Shown here: positions 7,433 through 16,492 of the stretch, piece after piece
Layout: the number at the start of each line of letters is the position of its first letter
Position numbering within the stretch: position 1 is the first letter of the stretch
Assembly (NCBI GenBank): GCA_964546285.1
Contig: CAZJJK010000029.1
Span: 1-29,555, forward strand
Origin: CAZJJK01 sp964546285
Lineage (GTDB): Bacteria; Spirochaetota; Spirochaetia; Treponematales; Breznakiellaceae
Length of the DNA: 29,555 bases
Direction: 5' to 3'
Position numbers and translations under genes: made by a program
The notes under the pieces: model-generated
Database searches by the model: none
What the model was told of the DNA's origin: nothing
What the model saw: only the letters and a program-made list of their open reading frames with translations

Positions 7433-8872
7433 TCACAGGATATACCGTCCCAAATCCTGGTCTTTTACCAAGGAAGCCAGACGCTCCTCCACATATTCAA
7501 CCGTAATTGGAACCGTGGCTGGTTGTATATCCGGCGCCTCATAGGAAAGCTCCTCTAAAAGCGCTTCCATAATCGTATGGAGCCGCCGCGCGCCTATATT
7601 TTCCAAACGTGAATTAACCTCAGCCGCTAAGGCGGCCAGCCGCTCTATCGCGGCCTGATCAAATTGGATATCCACGCCGTCAGTCGCCAACAAGTCCGTA
7701 TATTGCTTAGTTAGGGCGTTTTTTGGTTCGGTAAGAATACGGACAAAATCATCCTTCGTCAGAGCCTCAAGCTCTACCCGCAGAGGAAAACGCCCCTGCA
7801 ACTCAGGAATAAGGTCGGAGGGCTTGCTGACGTTGAAGGCGCCGGCGGCGATAAAGAGGATGTGGCCAGTATTTACCGTCCCCCATTTCGTATTGACGGC
7901 GGAGCCTTCAACTATGGGCAGGATATCGCGTTGAACGCCTTCTCTTGACACATCGGTGCTGCCGGCGCGTTCGCCCCGGCTGGCGATTTTATCGATCTCG
8001 TCAATAAAAATTATGCCGGTATCTTGAACGCGCCGCCTCGCTTCTTCTGTCACTCTATCGCGATCGACGAGTTTTTCGGCTTCCTCGGCAAAAAGCAATT
8101 CTTTAGCTCTGGCCACCGAAACTATCTTCTTTTTGCGGCCGCCAAACATACCCGCCAAACCGGAAATCCCCGCTTCCAAGTCTTCCAAATTGCTCCCTGA
8201 AAGAATTTCCAACGCGGGCATCTGGGCGCTCTGCTGAATATGCAGCTCCACGGTTTTATCATCCAGGAGGCCGTCGCGCAGCATTTTACGCATCTTTTCA
8301 CGGCCAGAGGCTTTTTCCTCCGCCGCGGCCTCACCGACGCCGCTAGACGCGCTAGCGTCGCTAGAAACGCTCTGCGTGGCGGCTGATGAGGCGCCGGCGA
8401 TAAAGGAAAAGGGTCCGCCCTTAACCGGCGGTTTTTTTCCGGAACCAGGAAGCAAAAGGTCCAATAACGCTTCCTCGGCGCGGCGTTCGGCCTCGGCTTT
8501 TACCTGATCCCGCATCTCTTCTTTTACCATCTGAAACCCATCGGCCATCAGGTCGCGCACCATCGATTCAACATCACGACCGACATAACCAACTTCCGTA
8601 TATTTGGTGGCTTCCACCTTAATGAAGGGGGCGCCGGTCAATTTAGCCAAACGCCGCGCTATTTCGGTTTTGCCGACACCGGTGGGCCCAATCATCAGTA
8701 TGTTTTTAGGCGCTATATCATCCCGAATTTCAGGCGGCAGACGGAGACGGCGAACGCGATTCCGTAAAGCGATAGCCACGGCCCTTTTCGCCTTCTTCTG
8801 TCCAATTATATATTTATCCAATTCCGCGCTTATCTCGCGCGGGGTTAGCGTTTCCAGGGAACGGCTTTCCAT
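7433..8872 (-). CDS. hslU: HslU (ClpY), ATPase subunit of the HslUV protease
   Basis: HslU is a hexameric AAA+ unfoldase that feeds substrates to the HslV peptidase in the cytoplasm. The 479-residue protein has Walker A GPTGVGKT at residues 62-69, the pore loop GYVG at 95-98, an intermediate domain from about 110 to 250, and Walker B FIDEID at 289-294. It ends in the family C-terminal tail (DLGRYIL) that docks into HslV. The I-domain contains an Ala/Ser-rich low-complexity stretch near residues 158-190. The ATG follows the hslV stop by one base with GGAG upstream, so the two are coupled. Confidence 0.97.
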   Translation of the reverse strand: MESRSLETLTPREISAELDKYIIGQKKAKRAVAIALRNRVRRLRLPPEIRDDIAPKNILMIGPTGVGKTEIARRLAKLTGAPFIKVEATKYTEVGYVGRDVESMVRDLMADGFQMVKEEMRDQVKAEAERRAEEALLDLLLPGSGKKPPVKGGPFSFIAGASSAATQSVSSDASASSGVGEAAAEEKASGREKMRKMLRDGLLDDKTVELHIQQSAQMPALEILSGSNLEDLEAGISGLAGMFGGRKKKIVSVARAKELLFAEEAEKLVDRDRVTEEARRRVQDTGIIFIDEIDKIASRGERAGSTDVSREGVQRDILPIVEGSAVNTKWGTVNTGHILFIAAGAFNVSKPSDLIPELQGRFPLRVELEALTKDDFVRILTEPKNALTKQYTDLLATDGVDIQFDQAAIERLAALAAEVNSRLENIGARRLHTIMEALLEELSYEAPDIQPATVPITVEYVEERLASLVKDQDLGRYIL

Positions 8873-8873
8873 G

Positions 8874-9407
8874 TTAGGCGATCTCCTCCACCGTGATACG
8901 GTCGTTAGTGTAAATACAAATGGAACCCGCTATTTTTAGCGACCGCTCCGCTATTTCCTTTGCCGATAATTGCCCCCCCTCTAGAAAGGCTAAAGCGGCG
9001 GCATAGGCGTAAGGCCCGCCGGACCCGATAGCCAGGGCATTGTCAGCCGGCTCAACCACATCGCCGGTACCGGAGATCAACAGGGTTTTGGTCTTATCGG
9101 CGACCAGCAGCATCGCTTCAAGGCGACGCAGGGTGCGGTCCGTACGCCAATCGGTGGCCAATTCCACCGCGGCTCGGGCTAAATCGCCCGAATACTCTTT
9201 GAGTTTGATCTCAAAACGTTCAAACAGGGTGAACGCGTCAGCCGTCGCGCCGGCGAAGCCGCAAAGGACCTTCCCGTCCATTATGCTCCGCACCTTGCGG
9301 GCATTATTTTTCATGACTGTGTTGCCAACCGTAACCTGGCCATCGCCGGCCATAGCCACTTTTCCATCCTTGCGAACAGCTAATACCGTTGTACTCCGTA
9401 CTTTCAT
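8874..9407 (-). CDS. hslV: HslV (ClpQ), peptidase subunit of the HslUV protease
   Basis: HslV is the proteasome-like threonine peptidase that forms a double hexamer capped by HslU. The 177-residue length is normal. The N-terminus reads MKVRSTTVLAV, so the catalytic Thr would be residue 6 after removal of a five-residue propeptide; Thermotoga-type HslV also has a short leader. The conserved GDGQVTVGNTV and GSGGPYAYAAA segments are present. A G7 run (8963-8969 on the minus strand) lies within the coding sequence. The ATG overlaps the xerC stop by ATGA, matching the xerC-hslV-hslU order of the Bacillus cod operon. Confidence 0.97.
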   Translation of the reverse strand: MKVRSTTVLAVRKDGKVAMAGDGQVTVGNTVMKNNARKVRSIMDGKVLCGFAGATADAFTLFERFEIKLKEYSGDLARAAVELATDWRTDRTLRRLEAMLLVADKTKTLLISGTGDVVEPADNALAIGSGGPYAYAAALAFLEGGQLSAKEIAERSLKIAGSICIYTNDRITVEEIA

Positions 9408-10309
9408 CGTTCTGTCCTTATCGCGCCATGGGGATGGGCGCGTTCATATATACGTTTGAGCCTCTCCATATCGACATGGGTATAGCGCTGGGTGGTGGAT
9501 AAACTGGCGTGCCCAAGCAATTCTTGAACCACGCGTATATCGCAACCGGCGTTAACCAAATGGGTCGCGAAACTATGCCTTAGGGCGTGCGGCGAAATAG
9601 CCTTATCCAAACCGGATAAGGCGGCGTAACGATCAAAAATCCAGCGCGCGCCTCGGATGCTGAGAGCGCGGCCGTTCTGGCTAAGGAACAGAGCGTCCGT
9701 CGGCTTCTCGGCCTTTACGCGGACGGAACGCGACGGCAGATAAGCCGCCAAAGCCTGCCGCGCGTCTTCAGAAAAGAAAACGCGCCGTTCTTTCCCGCCC
9801 TTGCCCCTTATTATGGCCGAGGTCAAAGCGCTGTCCATCGAAGGAAGCGTCAAGGAAACAGCCTCCGCGATCCGAAGCCCGGCGGTATATACCGCGAGAA
9901 GAAAAGCCTTATCGCGTTCCGGCCAGAGTCGTCCGCCGCTATCCGGCAGCTTCATCAAGCTTTCCATTTCCTCTTCCCAAAGAAAAACCGGTAAGCTTTT
10001 AGGGGTTTTTAGATTGCGTATACCGGCCGTTGGATCGTCAGCTCGAAACGCGTAACGATTAAGGAAACGATAATATCCGCGCAGGGCGGAAAGTGCCCTG
10101 TTTACGGAAACGGCGGCCGCGTTCTTATATGCCATGTCGGCGACAAAGGTCCTAACAAGGGCGCTATCGGCGCTGGCAGGGCTTGTTTCAGAGGCTTCAC
10201 AGAGCGCTTGGAAAGCGCGGAGATCCGTCCTATAGGACGCTACGCTCCGCTCCGAGAGTGAGCGGACACGCTCCAGGTATTCCAAGTAATCCTCAATCGT
10301 TCCTGTCAC
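9404..10309 (-). CDS. xerC: Tyrosine recombinase XerC
   Basis: This site-specific recombinase is expected to act with XerD at the chromosomal dif site to resolve dimers. The N-terminal SAM-like core-binding domain covers about residues 5-90 and the catalytic domain the rest. The catalytic set in the 301-residue form is Arg146, Lys170, His241, Arg244, His267 and Tyr276 (HALRHSFATHL, LGHASLSTTQRYTHV). I chose the GTG at 10309 because GAGGA lies just upstream; an ATG at 10324 has no such site and would lengthen the overlap with topA to 32 bases. The XerC label rests on the link to hslVU (codV-codW-codX order); the partner gene at 14294 is labelled XerD. Confidence 0.9.
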   Translation of the reverse strand: MTGTIEDYLEYLERVRSLSERSVASYRTDLRAFQALCEASETSPASADSALVRTFVADMAYKNAAAVSVNRALSALRGYYRFLNRYAFRADDPTAGIRNLKTPKSLPVFLWEEEMESLMKLPDSGGRLWPERDKAFLLAVYTAGLRIAEAVSLTLPSMDSALTSAIIRGKGGKERRVFFSEDARQALAAYLPSRSVRVKAEKPTDALFLSQNGRALSIRGARWIFDRYAALSGLDKAISPHALRHSFATHLVNAGCDIRVVQELLGHASLSTTQRYTHVDMERLKRIYERAHPHGAIRTER

Positions 10310-12521
10310 GCTCGTCTTCCTCATCTGGACTATGCAGATAATCGCAAGCCGGATTGATACAGGCCTTATGGACGCCGTTTTTCTTATCGAATTTCTCCAC
10401 TAAGAAGAATCCGCATTTAGGGCATTTCATGGGCAAAGGCTTAAAATGGCTAATAAACGAACAGTCCGGGTAACGCGAACAGCCGTAGAATTCCTTTCCC
10501 TTTGATTTGGTGCGCCGCGCCACGATAACCCCATCACAATCTGGCATGGGGCAAGGCGCCAAGGGGAGGGATTTTGTGTTTCGGCATTCCGGAAAACCGG
10601 AACAAGCGAGGAAGTAGCCAAAGCGTCCCAGTTTTTTAAGCATAGGCCGTCCGCAGCGTTCACATACAAAATCAGTAGGCTCATCCATACTGCCCTTGAA
10701 CGATTCCAAACTGGCGGCCACTTCTGACACCCGTTTGTCAAACGGCCAATAAAAATCTCGTATCATATCCGACCAGCGGATTTTATTCTCTTCCACCTCA
10801 TCCAGCTTGGTTTCCATGGAGGCGGTAAACGCGGCGTTGACCACATCCGGAAAATATTCCACCAACATATCGTTTATCAGACGGCCCAACAGGGTAGGAA
10901 CCAGCTGTTTATTGGAACGATTGACATAATATCGATCCAACAAAACCGAGATAATAGGCGCATAGGTTGACGGGCGGCCTATGCCCAACTCCTCCAAGGT
11001 TTTTACGATTGACGCGTCGGTATAGCGGGCCGGCCCCTGCGTGAAATGTTGTTCTGGACGAATTTCAGCCACTGTGACCGCATCGCCAAGCTCTAAAGCG
11101 ACGGCGGAATGGGAGCGTTCCTCTTTTCCCGTTAGATTCTTAGCCACACGGTAAAAGCCTTCCTCAATAAAACTGGTGAACGCCGCCCTGAAAACGCCAT
11201 CGCCCACGGCAAGATCCACACTGCGGGTCCTGGTTTTAGCCGCCTTCATCTGGCAGGCGACAAAGCGTTCCCAGATTAGGGTGTATAAACGAAGTTGATC
11301 GCGCGAAAGATATTCCTTTACCGATTCCGGCGTATACTCGGTGTAGGTTGGACGTATAGCTTCATGAGCGTCCTGCACTTTTTTAGCGCTGGTGTAAGCC
11401 ACGGCTTCCCGTGGCAATTCCGAGGGGAAATGTTTTCCTATCCAGGCGCGCGCTTCTTCTAAAGCGGTTTCGGAGAGCCTTACGGAATCGGTGCGCATAT
11501 AGGTAATCAGACCAACCCGGGTTGATCCTACGTTAATTCCTTCATAAAGCTGTTGGGCTATCTGCATAGTTTTTTTGCTGGTAAAGCCTAAGCGATTCGC
11601 CGCTGTTTGTTGCAACGTGGATGTCGTAAACGGCGGTTTAGGCCGAATAGTTTTTTCGCTTTCGCGAATATCAGAGACTTTCGCCGTGGCGCCTTCCAAA
11701 GAGCTGACGATTTGAGCCGTATCGGCCTCTGTCTTCAACTTAAGCTTGTCTCCCCGCCAAGATACCAATTCCGCCGTAAATTGACTTCGGCCTTTTTTAA
11801 AATCGCCTTCCACCGTCCAATATTCTTCGGGGATAAAAGATTCTACCTCTTTCTCCCTTTCGCAGATTAAACGCAGCGCGACGGATTGAACCCTTCCAGC
11901 CGATAGACCGTTTTTAACTTTTTTCCATAAAAGCGGCGAAAGCTTATAGCCGACAAGTCTATCCAGAACTCTGCGGGCTTTTTGCGCGTTCACCTTAAAT
12001 TCATCAACCACCCCAGGCGATGAAACCGATTCTTTGATAGCCGCTGGGGTAATTTCATTGAAGGTAATCCGCTTAATTTCCAGCGCGGCGTTTTTAGCTA
12101 AAATAGCGTTACGTAGATGAAAGGCGATCGCCTCTCCCTCACGGTCGTTATCACTGGCCAGGAGGACGGCGGCTGATTTTTTAGCATCGCTTTGCAGTTC
12201 CTTAAGAAGTTTAGCCCTGCCACGGACCGTGATATATTCTGGCTCAAAATCATGATCAACATCGATGGCGGTTCGCGATTTCGGTAGATCGATAAGATGC
12301 CCCATGGACGCTTTAACCAGGTAGCGGCCGCCCAGGTATTTTTCTATGGTTTTCGCCTTTGCCGGGGACTCAACTATAACAAGGATCTTTTGTTTATCCG
12401 CGCTTTTCCTTATAGTTTTTTTAGCCTTCTTTTTATCCAAAACAGCGGCGGACGCCTTAGTCCGTTTCGTTTTTTTCGTTGTGGCCTCAGTTGTTTTTTC
12501 CGCGGTTTCAGTATCCGCCAT
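10293..12521 (-). CDS. topA: DNA topoisomerase I (type IA)
   Basis: TopA relaxes negative supercoils by single-strand passage. The 742-residue protein starts with about 44 residues rich in Lys, Ala and Thr, then the Toprim domain (ILVIVESPAKAKTI; acidic DNDREGE at 124-130). The active-site tyrosine is Tyr341 in LITYMRTDS. The C-terminus has three four-cysteine zinc-ribbon modules starting near residues 635, 665 and 705, giving CxxC...C...C patterns. AAGGAGA precedes the ATG, which overlaps the dprA stop by one base (TAATG). The basic N-terminal tail is not part of the usual core and may add nonspecific DNA binding (inference). Confidence 0.98.
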   Translation of the reverse strand: MADTETAEKTTEATTKKTKRTKASAAVLDKKKAKKTIRKSADKQKILVIVESPAKAKTIEKYLGGRYLVKASMGHLIDLPKSRTAIDVDHDFEPEYITVRGRAKLLKELQSDAKKSAAVLLASDNDREGEAIAFHLRNAILAKNAALEIKRITFNEITPAAIKESVSSPGVVDEFKVNAQKARRVLDRLVGYKLSPLLWKKVKNGLSAGRVQSVALRLICEREKEVESFIPEEYWTVEGDFKKGRSQFTAELVSWRGDKLKLKTEADTAQIVSSLEGATAKVSDIRESEKTIRPKPPFTTSTLQQTAANRLGFTSKKTMQIAQQLYEGINVGSTRVGLITYMRTDSVRLSETALEEARAWIGKHFPSELPREAVAYTSAKKVQDAHEAIRPTYTEYTPESVKEYLSRDQLRLYTLIWERFVACQMKAAKTRTRSVDLAVGDGVFRAAFTSFIEEGFYRVAKNLTGKEERSHSAVALELGDAVTVAEIRPEQHFTQGPARYTDASIVKTLEELGIGRPSTYAPIISVLLDRYYVNRSNKQLVPTLLGRLINDMLVEYFPDVVNAAFTASMETKLDEVEENKIRWSDMIRDFYWPFDKRVSEVAASLESFKGSMDEPTDFVCERCGRPMLKKLGRFGYFLACSGFPECRNTKSLPLAPCPMPDCDGVIVARRTKSKGKEFYGCSRYPDCSFISHFKPLPMKCPKCGFFLVEKFDKKNGVHKACINPACDYLHSPDEEDERDRND

Positions 12522-13528
12522 TAAAGCTCTCCTTGCCGCGGTTTCATTATGCCGCGCATATCTTCTTCAAGTCGCCGCGCTAAAACCGCGCCGTAATTGC
12601 CTGTTTCCTTGTCAGAACCTCCGCCCAGCGTTAACGGCCGCTTCTCAGCCTGAGGCAGGGGCCAGCCCCAATCCGCCAACACCGACCGAGCGTCCTCCGC
12701 TAAGGGCGCCCCATCCGCGGCCAGACGGCGTAAGCCCGCGCCAAGCGGGCTTTCCAGCCCGGCGCGGTCTACCCATAAATCTCGGCCAAGCTCATAAGCG
12801 AATTCGGCGGTAATCAAAGCGCCGGATTTTTCGGGAGCTTCCACCACGATAGTCGCCCGCGCGAGAGCCGCGATAAGCCTATTCCGCTCAGGAAAATGGT
12901 AACGCTCCGGCGGCTCGCCGGGCTGATATTCGCTAAAGAGAACTCCTCCCACATCCAACAGCCGGAGCGCTAAGGCTTTATTCGTCGCTGGATAGATTCT
13001 ATCCAGACCGCTGCCCAATACGGCCGCGCTGGGGGCGCCGCCGTCCACATTGCCGCGATGGGCTTGAGCGTCAATCCCAAGCGCTAAACCGGACACTACC
13101 GCGATGGAGGCGGCGGCGAAATCCCGGCCAAAACGGTACGCGCGACGCAGCGCGTCCGCGCTTGGCCGTCTAGTGCCAACAACAGCCGCGAGCGGTTTTT
13201 CAGGATTTGGCAAAACGCCGCGGTAATAGAGAAATAAAGGCGGGTCCACCATTTCCCTTAACAGGGGCGGATACGCCGCCTCGTCATAGGCGACTCCAGC
13301 TATGCCAAGAGTCTCGGCCCGCCGAAAATCAGCCTCCGCTTGATCGATATAAACGGCGGCTGAATGGACGGAGGCTCTGACTGGACGCCCCAACACGGCC
13401 GGCCAGTCATCGATCTTAATCGCTCTAAAAGCTTCAAGCGTCTCCATCTGTTTTAAAAGGCCCAAACGCTCTGGCCCCTTAAGGAAACGCGCGCGCTCTA
13501 AAGCGGCGTAGAGTAAGCGTTTACTCAC
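12521..13528 (-). CDS. dprA: DNA processing protein DprA (Smf)
   Basis: DprA binds single-stranded DNA and loads RecA during natural transformation; in non-competent bacteria it is retained with unclear function. The 335-residue protein has the extended Rossmann DNA_processg_A domain: AVVGTRRPS near residue 115, then VVSGLALGIDAQAHRGN and AVLGSGLDRIYPATN, then FPERNRLIAALA and the GALITAEFA stretch typical of the family. A small helical region precedes it. The start overlaps the TPR gene by 8 bases. The dprA-topA-xerC order is common in many bacteria, here with xerD upstream too. Confidence 0.95.
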   Translation of the reverse strand: MSKRLLYAALERARFLKGPERLGLLKQMETLEAFRAIKIDDWPAVLGRPVRASVHSAAVYIDQAEADFRRAETLGIAGVAYDEAAYPPLLREMVDPPLFLYYRGVLPNPEKPLAAVVGTRRPSADALRRAYRFGRDFAAASIAVVSGLALGIDAQAHRGNVDGGAPSAAVLGSGLDRIYPATNKALALRLLDVGGVLFSEYQPGEPPERYHFPERNRLIAALARATIVVEAPEKSGALITAEFAYELGRDLWVDRAGLESPLGAGLRRLAADGAPLAEDARSVLADWGWPLPQAEKRPLTLGGGSDKETGNYGAVLARRLEEDMRGIMKPRQGEL

Positions 13529-14297
13529 GATTAGCTTCCATTATGGCTTGCTTGTTCGCTTCCGCTTCAGCCCGGCGCTTTGGATCTTGGCTTGTCTCTA
13601 TAATCGCGTCATAAAGCGCGACAGCCTCAGTTTCTTCACCATTTATATAGTGGGCGGCGGCCAGAAGGAAAAGCGCGTCCGCGTCGTTCCGGCGCAGCTC
13701 CAAATAACGCTCTAGAATTGGGATGGCTTCAGAAGGACGGTTCATCTCAAAAACATAGAGCACGCCCAGAGCGTACAGCGGACGAGCATAGTTAGTTTCC
13801 AGTTTGATGGCTCTGGAATGAGCGGACTCAGCCAAGGCTAAATATTCATCCCTTCTAAGATTCGCGCCTGACAAATCAAAGTCTTGAGAGCCCTTGGCGA
13901 TATAGCTGGCCGCTAACCCGACAGAATATTGCAAACTAGCGTCAGCCGGATAATACCCAATAGCCTTTTCCAAGGCCATCAGCGCTTGGCTGTATAAGCC
14001 GCGATCCAACAAACGTGTGGCAAGAACTTTCCAATACATGCCGGCCGCGGCGCTGACATTTACGCAAGCTTCTATCTCAGCCTCATGCTCCGCGATTACC
14101 TGTCGTAGTTCGTCCAAATCCTCAGAGGCTCCGCTTTCCGGCGCGTATTTCGCTAAACGCCCTATTGTCGCCGAAGCTATATACCTATTGCGGATAAATA
14201 GGGCTGAAATAGCGCCGAAAGCGGCGCAGACCAGCGAAATTAGAATAAGCGCGATTAGGGAAACCCGGATTGGCTGCCGTTTTTCGGCACGTATCAT
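13521..14297 (-). CDS. Membrane-anchored tetratricopeptide repeat protein
   Basis: I do not recognise a specific family. The 258-residue protein has one strong hydrophobic segment at about residues 12-34 after a basic N-terminus (RAEKRQPIRVS), so it is probably inner-membrane anchored with the remainder outside the cytoplasm. Helical repeats of the TPR type follow from about residue 85: LLDRGLYSQALMALEKAIGYYPAD, then ARPLYALGVLYVFEMNRP with an adjoining AIPILERYLELRRND, and ALFLLAAAHYINGE followed by AVALYDAII. It overlaps xerD by ATGA and dprA by 8 bases, so it is co-expressed with both. A scaffolding role in envelope or division processes is only inferred from position. Confidence 0.8.
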   Translation of the reverse strand: MIRAEKRQPIRVSLIALILISLVCAAFGAISALFIRNRYIASATIGRLAKYAPESGASEDLDELRQVIAEHEAEIEACVNVSAAAGMYWKVLATRLLDRGLYSQALMALEKAIGYYPADASLQYSVGLAASYIAKGSQDFDLSGANLRRDEYLALAESAHSRAIKLETNYARPLYALGVLYVFEMNRPSEAIPILERYLELRRNDADALFLLAAAHYINGEETEAVALYDAIIETSQDPKRRAEAEANKQAIMEANRE

Positions 14298-15241
14298 CTA
14301 GCGCCTCCTCCTAAACGCGGCAAATATTTGCGATGGGCCGCGCGCAGCGCTTCTTCTTTAACATGGGTATAGATTTGAGTAGTGCCTAAATCGGCATGCC
14401 CAAGCAATTCCTGAACCGACCGCAGATCGGCGCCGCCGCAGAGAAGCTCAGTCGCGAAACTATGCCTTAAGCTGTGCAAATGGGAGGAACAACCCGCGAC
14501 AGCCGCGAAACGGGCGTAATTCTTCCAAATGCCCTTACGCGACAGTCTATACCCATTACGATTCAAAAAGACGGCGGCACGATGGCTCGCTTTCGCTAGG
14601 GCTGGACGGCCATGATCCAAATACTCCCTTAGACGATAGAGAGCCTCCCCGCCAAAGGGAACGAAACGTTCTTTGTCCCCCTTGCCATGAAGCCGCACCA
14701 GGTTCTGCCCAAAATATAAGTCATTAAGATCTAAGGCGGAAGCTTCCGCTACCCGCAAACCCGATGAATAAAACAGCTCATACAGAGCGCGGTCGCGGAG
14801 GCCAAGGGGGGTGTCCGTTTTTATAGAAGAGATAAGGCTCTCCACAACCGAGCGATCCAAGACTTCGGGGAGGCGGCGGGGATTTCGAGGCCGCTCCAGC
14901 GCGGCGGCCGGATTATCTTTCCGTAGACCTTCGGATATAAGAAAACGAAAATAGGAACGAAGCACGGAAACAGTCTTTGCCAGGGTTCTGGAATCCAGCC
15001 TTTCGCCGCTGACAGCCTTCTTTTCCCGCGCGTCAGCGCTTGGCACCGAACCAAGTCTACGCGCGGCTATATATTCGGTCAGGACGATAGAATCAAGCCT
15101 TGTCGGTTCTAGTCCGCGGGAATCCAGCCAAACGAGAAAGCGGCGTAGCTCATAAAGATAGGCGCGTACGGTCAGTCTCGATCGCCGTTCGGCCGCCGCG
15201 AGAAAGGACCGATACAAGCCTAATTCCGTCCTTATATCCAT
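14294..15241 (-). CDS. xerD: Tyrosine recombinase XerD
   Basis: This is the second Xer-type recombinase of the window, probable partner of the enzyme encoded at 9404-10309 in dimer resolution at dif. The 315-residue protein has an N-terminal core-binding domain to about residue 110 and a catalytic domain with Arg163, Lys187, His256, Arg259, His282 and Tyr291 (HSLRHSFATELL, LGHADLGTTQIYTHV). A hydrophilic insert at about residues 64-82 lengthens the N-terminal domain. It starts 6 bases after the ftsZ stop and overlaps the TPR gene. The XerC/XerD assignment between the two is by context and could be reversed. Confidence 0.88.
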   Translation of the reverse strand: MDIRTELGLYRSFLAAAERRSRLTVRAYLYELRRFLVWLDSRGLEPTRLDSIVLTEYIAARRLGSVPSADAREKKAVSGERLDSRTLAKTVSVLRSYFRFLISEGLRKDNPAAALERPRNPRRLPEVLDRSVVESLISSIKTDTPLGLRDRALYELFYSSGLRVAEASALDLNDLYFGQNLVRLHGKGDKERFVPFGGEALYRLREYLDHGRPALAKASHRAAVFLNRNGYRLSRKGIWKNYARFAAVAGCSSHLHSLRHSFATELLCGGADLRSVQELLGHADLGTTQIYTHVKEEALRAAHRKYLPRLGGGAR

Positions 15242-15247
15242 CTAGGA

Positions 15248-16435
15248 CTACGCTTCCTTTTTCTCCGCCAGCTCTGTTTGAGCGGCGAATTTCCTATCAC
15301 GGATTACGGTAGGCACATCCAGGTCATCATCACGAAAATTACGGTAGGATAAGAAATCCGTTGGCTGTTTCGCCTTTTCCGTCATTTTCTTGAAATCGCC
15401 ATAGGAGATAAAATCATCGTCACGACGGGCGGCCACGTTTTCGGCTTTGACATGCTGGACGGACTGGGCTGATTCCAGCTGAAAGCCGGTAGCGATAACG
15501 GTTACCTGGACTTGATCCTGTATAGACTGATCCATGGCGTTGCCGGCGATAATCAAGGCGTTGGAATCAGCGTTGGCGGTTATGATACTAACCACTTCCT
15601 GCAATTCGGTTAAGGAAAGATCCTCGCCGCCTGTGATATTAACCAGGATGCGGGTCGCGCCCTCTATCCGGCAATCTTCCAGCAAGGGATTGTTTATAGC
15701 GTTTGTGGCGGCGTCAACAGCCCGGTTTTCCCCGCTACCAATCCCTATGCCCATGAGGGCGTCACCCTGTCCTTGCATCGTCGTACGGACATCGGCGAAA
15801 TCGATATTGATAATTCCGGGCACCGTAATAAGATCTGAAATACCTTGAACGCCTTGACGAAGGACATCGTCAGCCACCAAAAAAGCCTGCTTGATGGGCG
15901 TTTTCTTTTCCACGATCTTCAACAAGTGTTGATTTGGAATAACGATAAGAGTATCAACAGCTTCGCGAAGCTTGGAAATGCCTTCCTCGGCCAGGCGCAT
16001 TTTATAGCGGCCCTCAAATTCAAAGGGCTTTGTCACCACGCCTACTGTCAAAGCGCCTAATTCTTTAGCCACCTGAGCGATAACAGGAGCGGCGCCGGTG
16101 CCTGTCCCGCCGCCCATACCGGCGGTGACAAAAACCATATCCGCGCCCTTAAGAACATTGGCGATCATATCGCGATCTTCCATTGCCGCTTTTTCGCCCA
16201 TTTCCGGCTTGCCGCCGGCGCCTAGACCGCCGGTCACCTTAGACCCAAGCGGCAGCTTAATCTCGGCGTTTGATAAGCTTAAAGCTTGCAAGTCTGTGTT
16301 CGCCACAATGAATTGGACGTTTTGTAAACCGGTGGCTATCATCCGGTTGACCGCGTTTGAACCGCCCCCGCCCGCTCCAATCACCTTAATGACTGTTGGA
16401 CTAGCCGTTCTTTCTTCAACTACCTGTAATGTCAT
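15248..16435 (-). CDS. ftsZ: Cell division protein FtsZ
   Basis: FtsZ is the tubulin-like GTPase that forms the division ring. The 395-residue form has GAGGGGSNAVNRM at about residues 20-32, the GTP loop GGGTGTG at 108-114 and the catalytic NIDFAD segment near 207-212. In the C-terminal linker DFISYGDFK (341-349) is echoed by DFLSYRNFR (360-368); the conserved partner-binding peptide DLDVPTVIR (371-379) is followed by an unusual 16-residue tail. I chose ATG 16435 because a G8 run lies two bases upstream and the product then begins where homologues do. A TTG at 16480 would add 15 residues. Confidence 0.97.
   Translation of the reverse strand: MTLQVVEERTASPTVIKVIGAGGGGSNAVNRMIATGLQNVQFIVANTDLQALSLSNAEIKLPLGSKVTGGLGAGGKPEMGEKAAMEDRDMIANVLKGADMVFVTAGMGGGTGTGAAPVIAQVAKELGALTVGVVTKPFEFEGRYKMRLAEEGISKLREAVDTLIVIPNQHLLKIVEKKTPIKQAFLVADDVLRQGVQGISDLITVPGIINIDFADVRTTMQGQGDALMGIGIGSGENRAVDAATNAINNPLLEDCRIEGATRILVNITGGEDLSLTELQEVVSIITANADSNALIIAGNAMDQSIQDQVQVTVIATGFQLESAQSVQHVKAENVAARRDDDFISYGDFKKMTEKAKQPTDFLSYRNFRDDDLDVPTVIRDRKFAAQTELAEKKEA
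15332..15415 (-). repeat. Duplicated DF-x-SY-xx-F motif in FtsZ linker
   Basis: Within the ftsZ coding sequence the nine-residue pattern D-F-I/L-S-Y-x-D/N-F-K/R occurs twice, 19 residues apart, just before the DLDVPTVIR C-terminal peptide. It looks like a duplicated short linear motif and is visible directly in the translation. Confidence 0.75.
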
Positions 16436-16437
16436 GT

Positions 16438-16445
16438 CCCCCCCC
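16438..16445 (-). promoter_or_regulatory. G8 tract serving as ftsZ ribosome-binding site
   Basis: Eight consecutive G on the minus strand lie two bases before the ATG at 16435. No other Shine-Dalgarno-like sequence is close. The tract would fall inside the reading frame if translation started at the TTG at 16480. The same arrangement is found before rsmH. Confidence 0.6.
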
Positions 16446-16492
16446 AATAACGCCAAAGCGTCGACGGTGTATCCCGTCAAAACGCGTTTTCC

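Noticed and set aside
12346..12813. 155-codon plus-strand frame opposite topA and dprA
   Set aside because: It spans the start of topA and end of dprA in antisense, with low-complexity Phe/Val then Pro/Arg runs typical of shadow frames.
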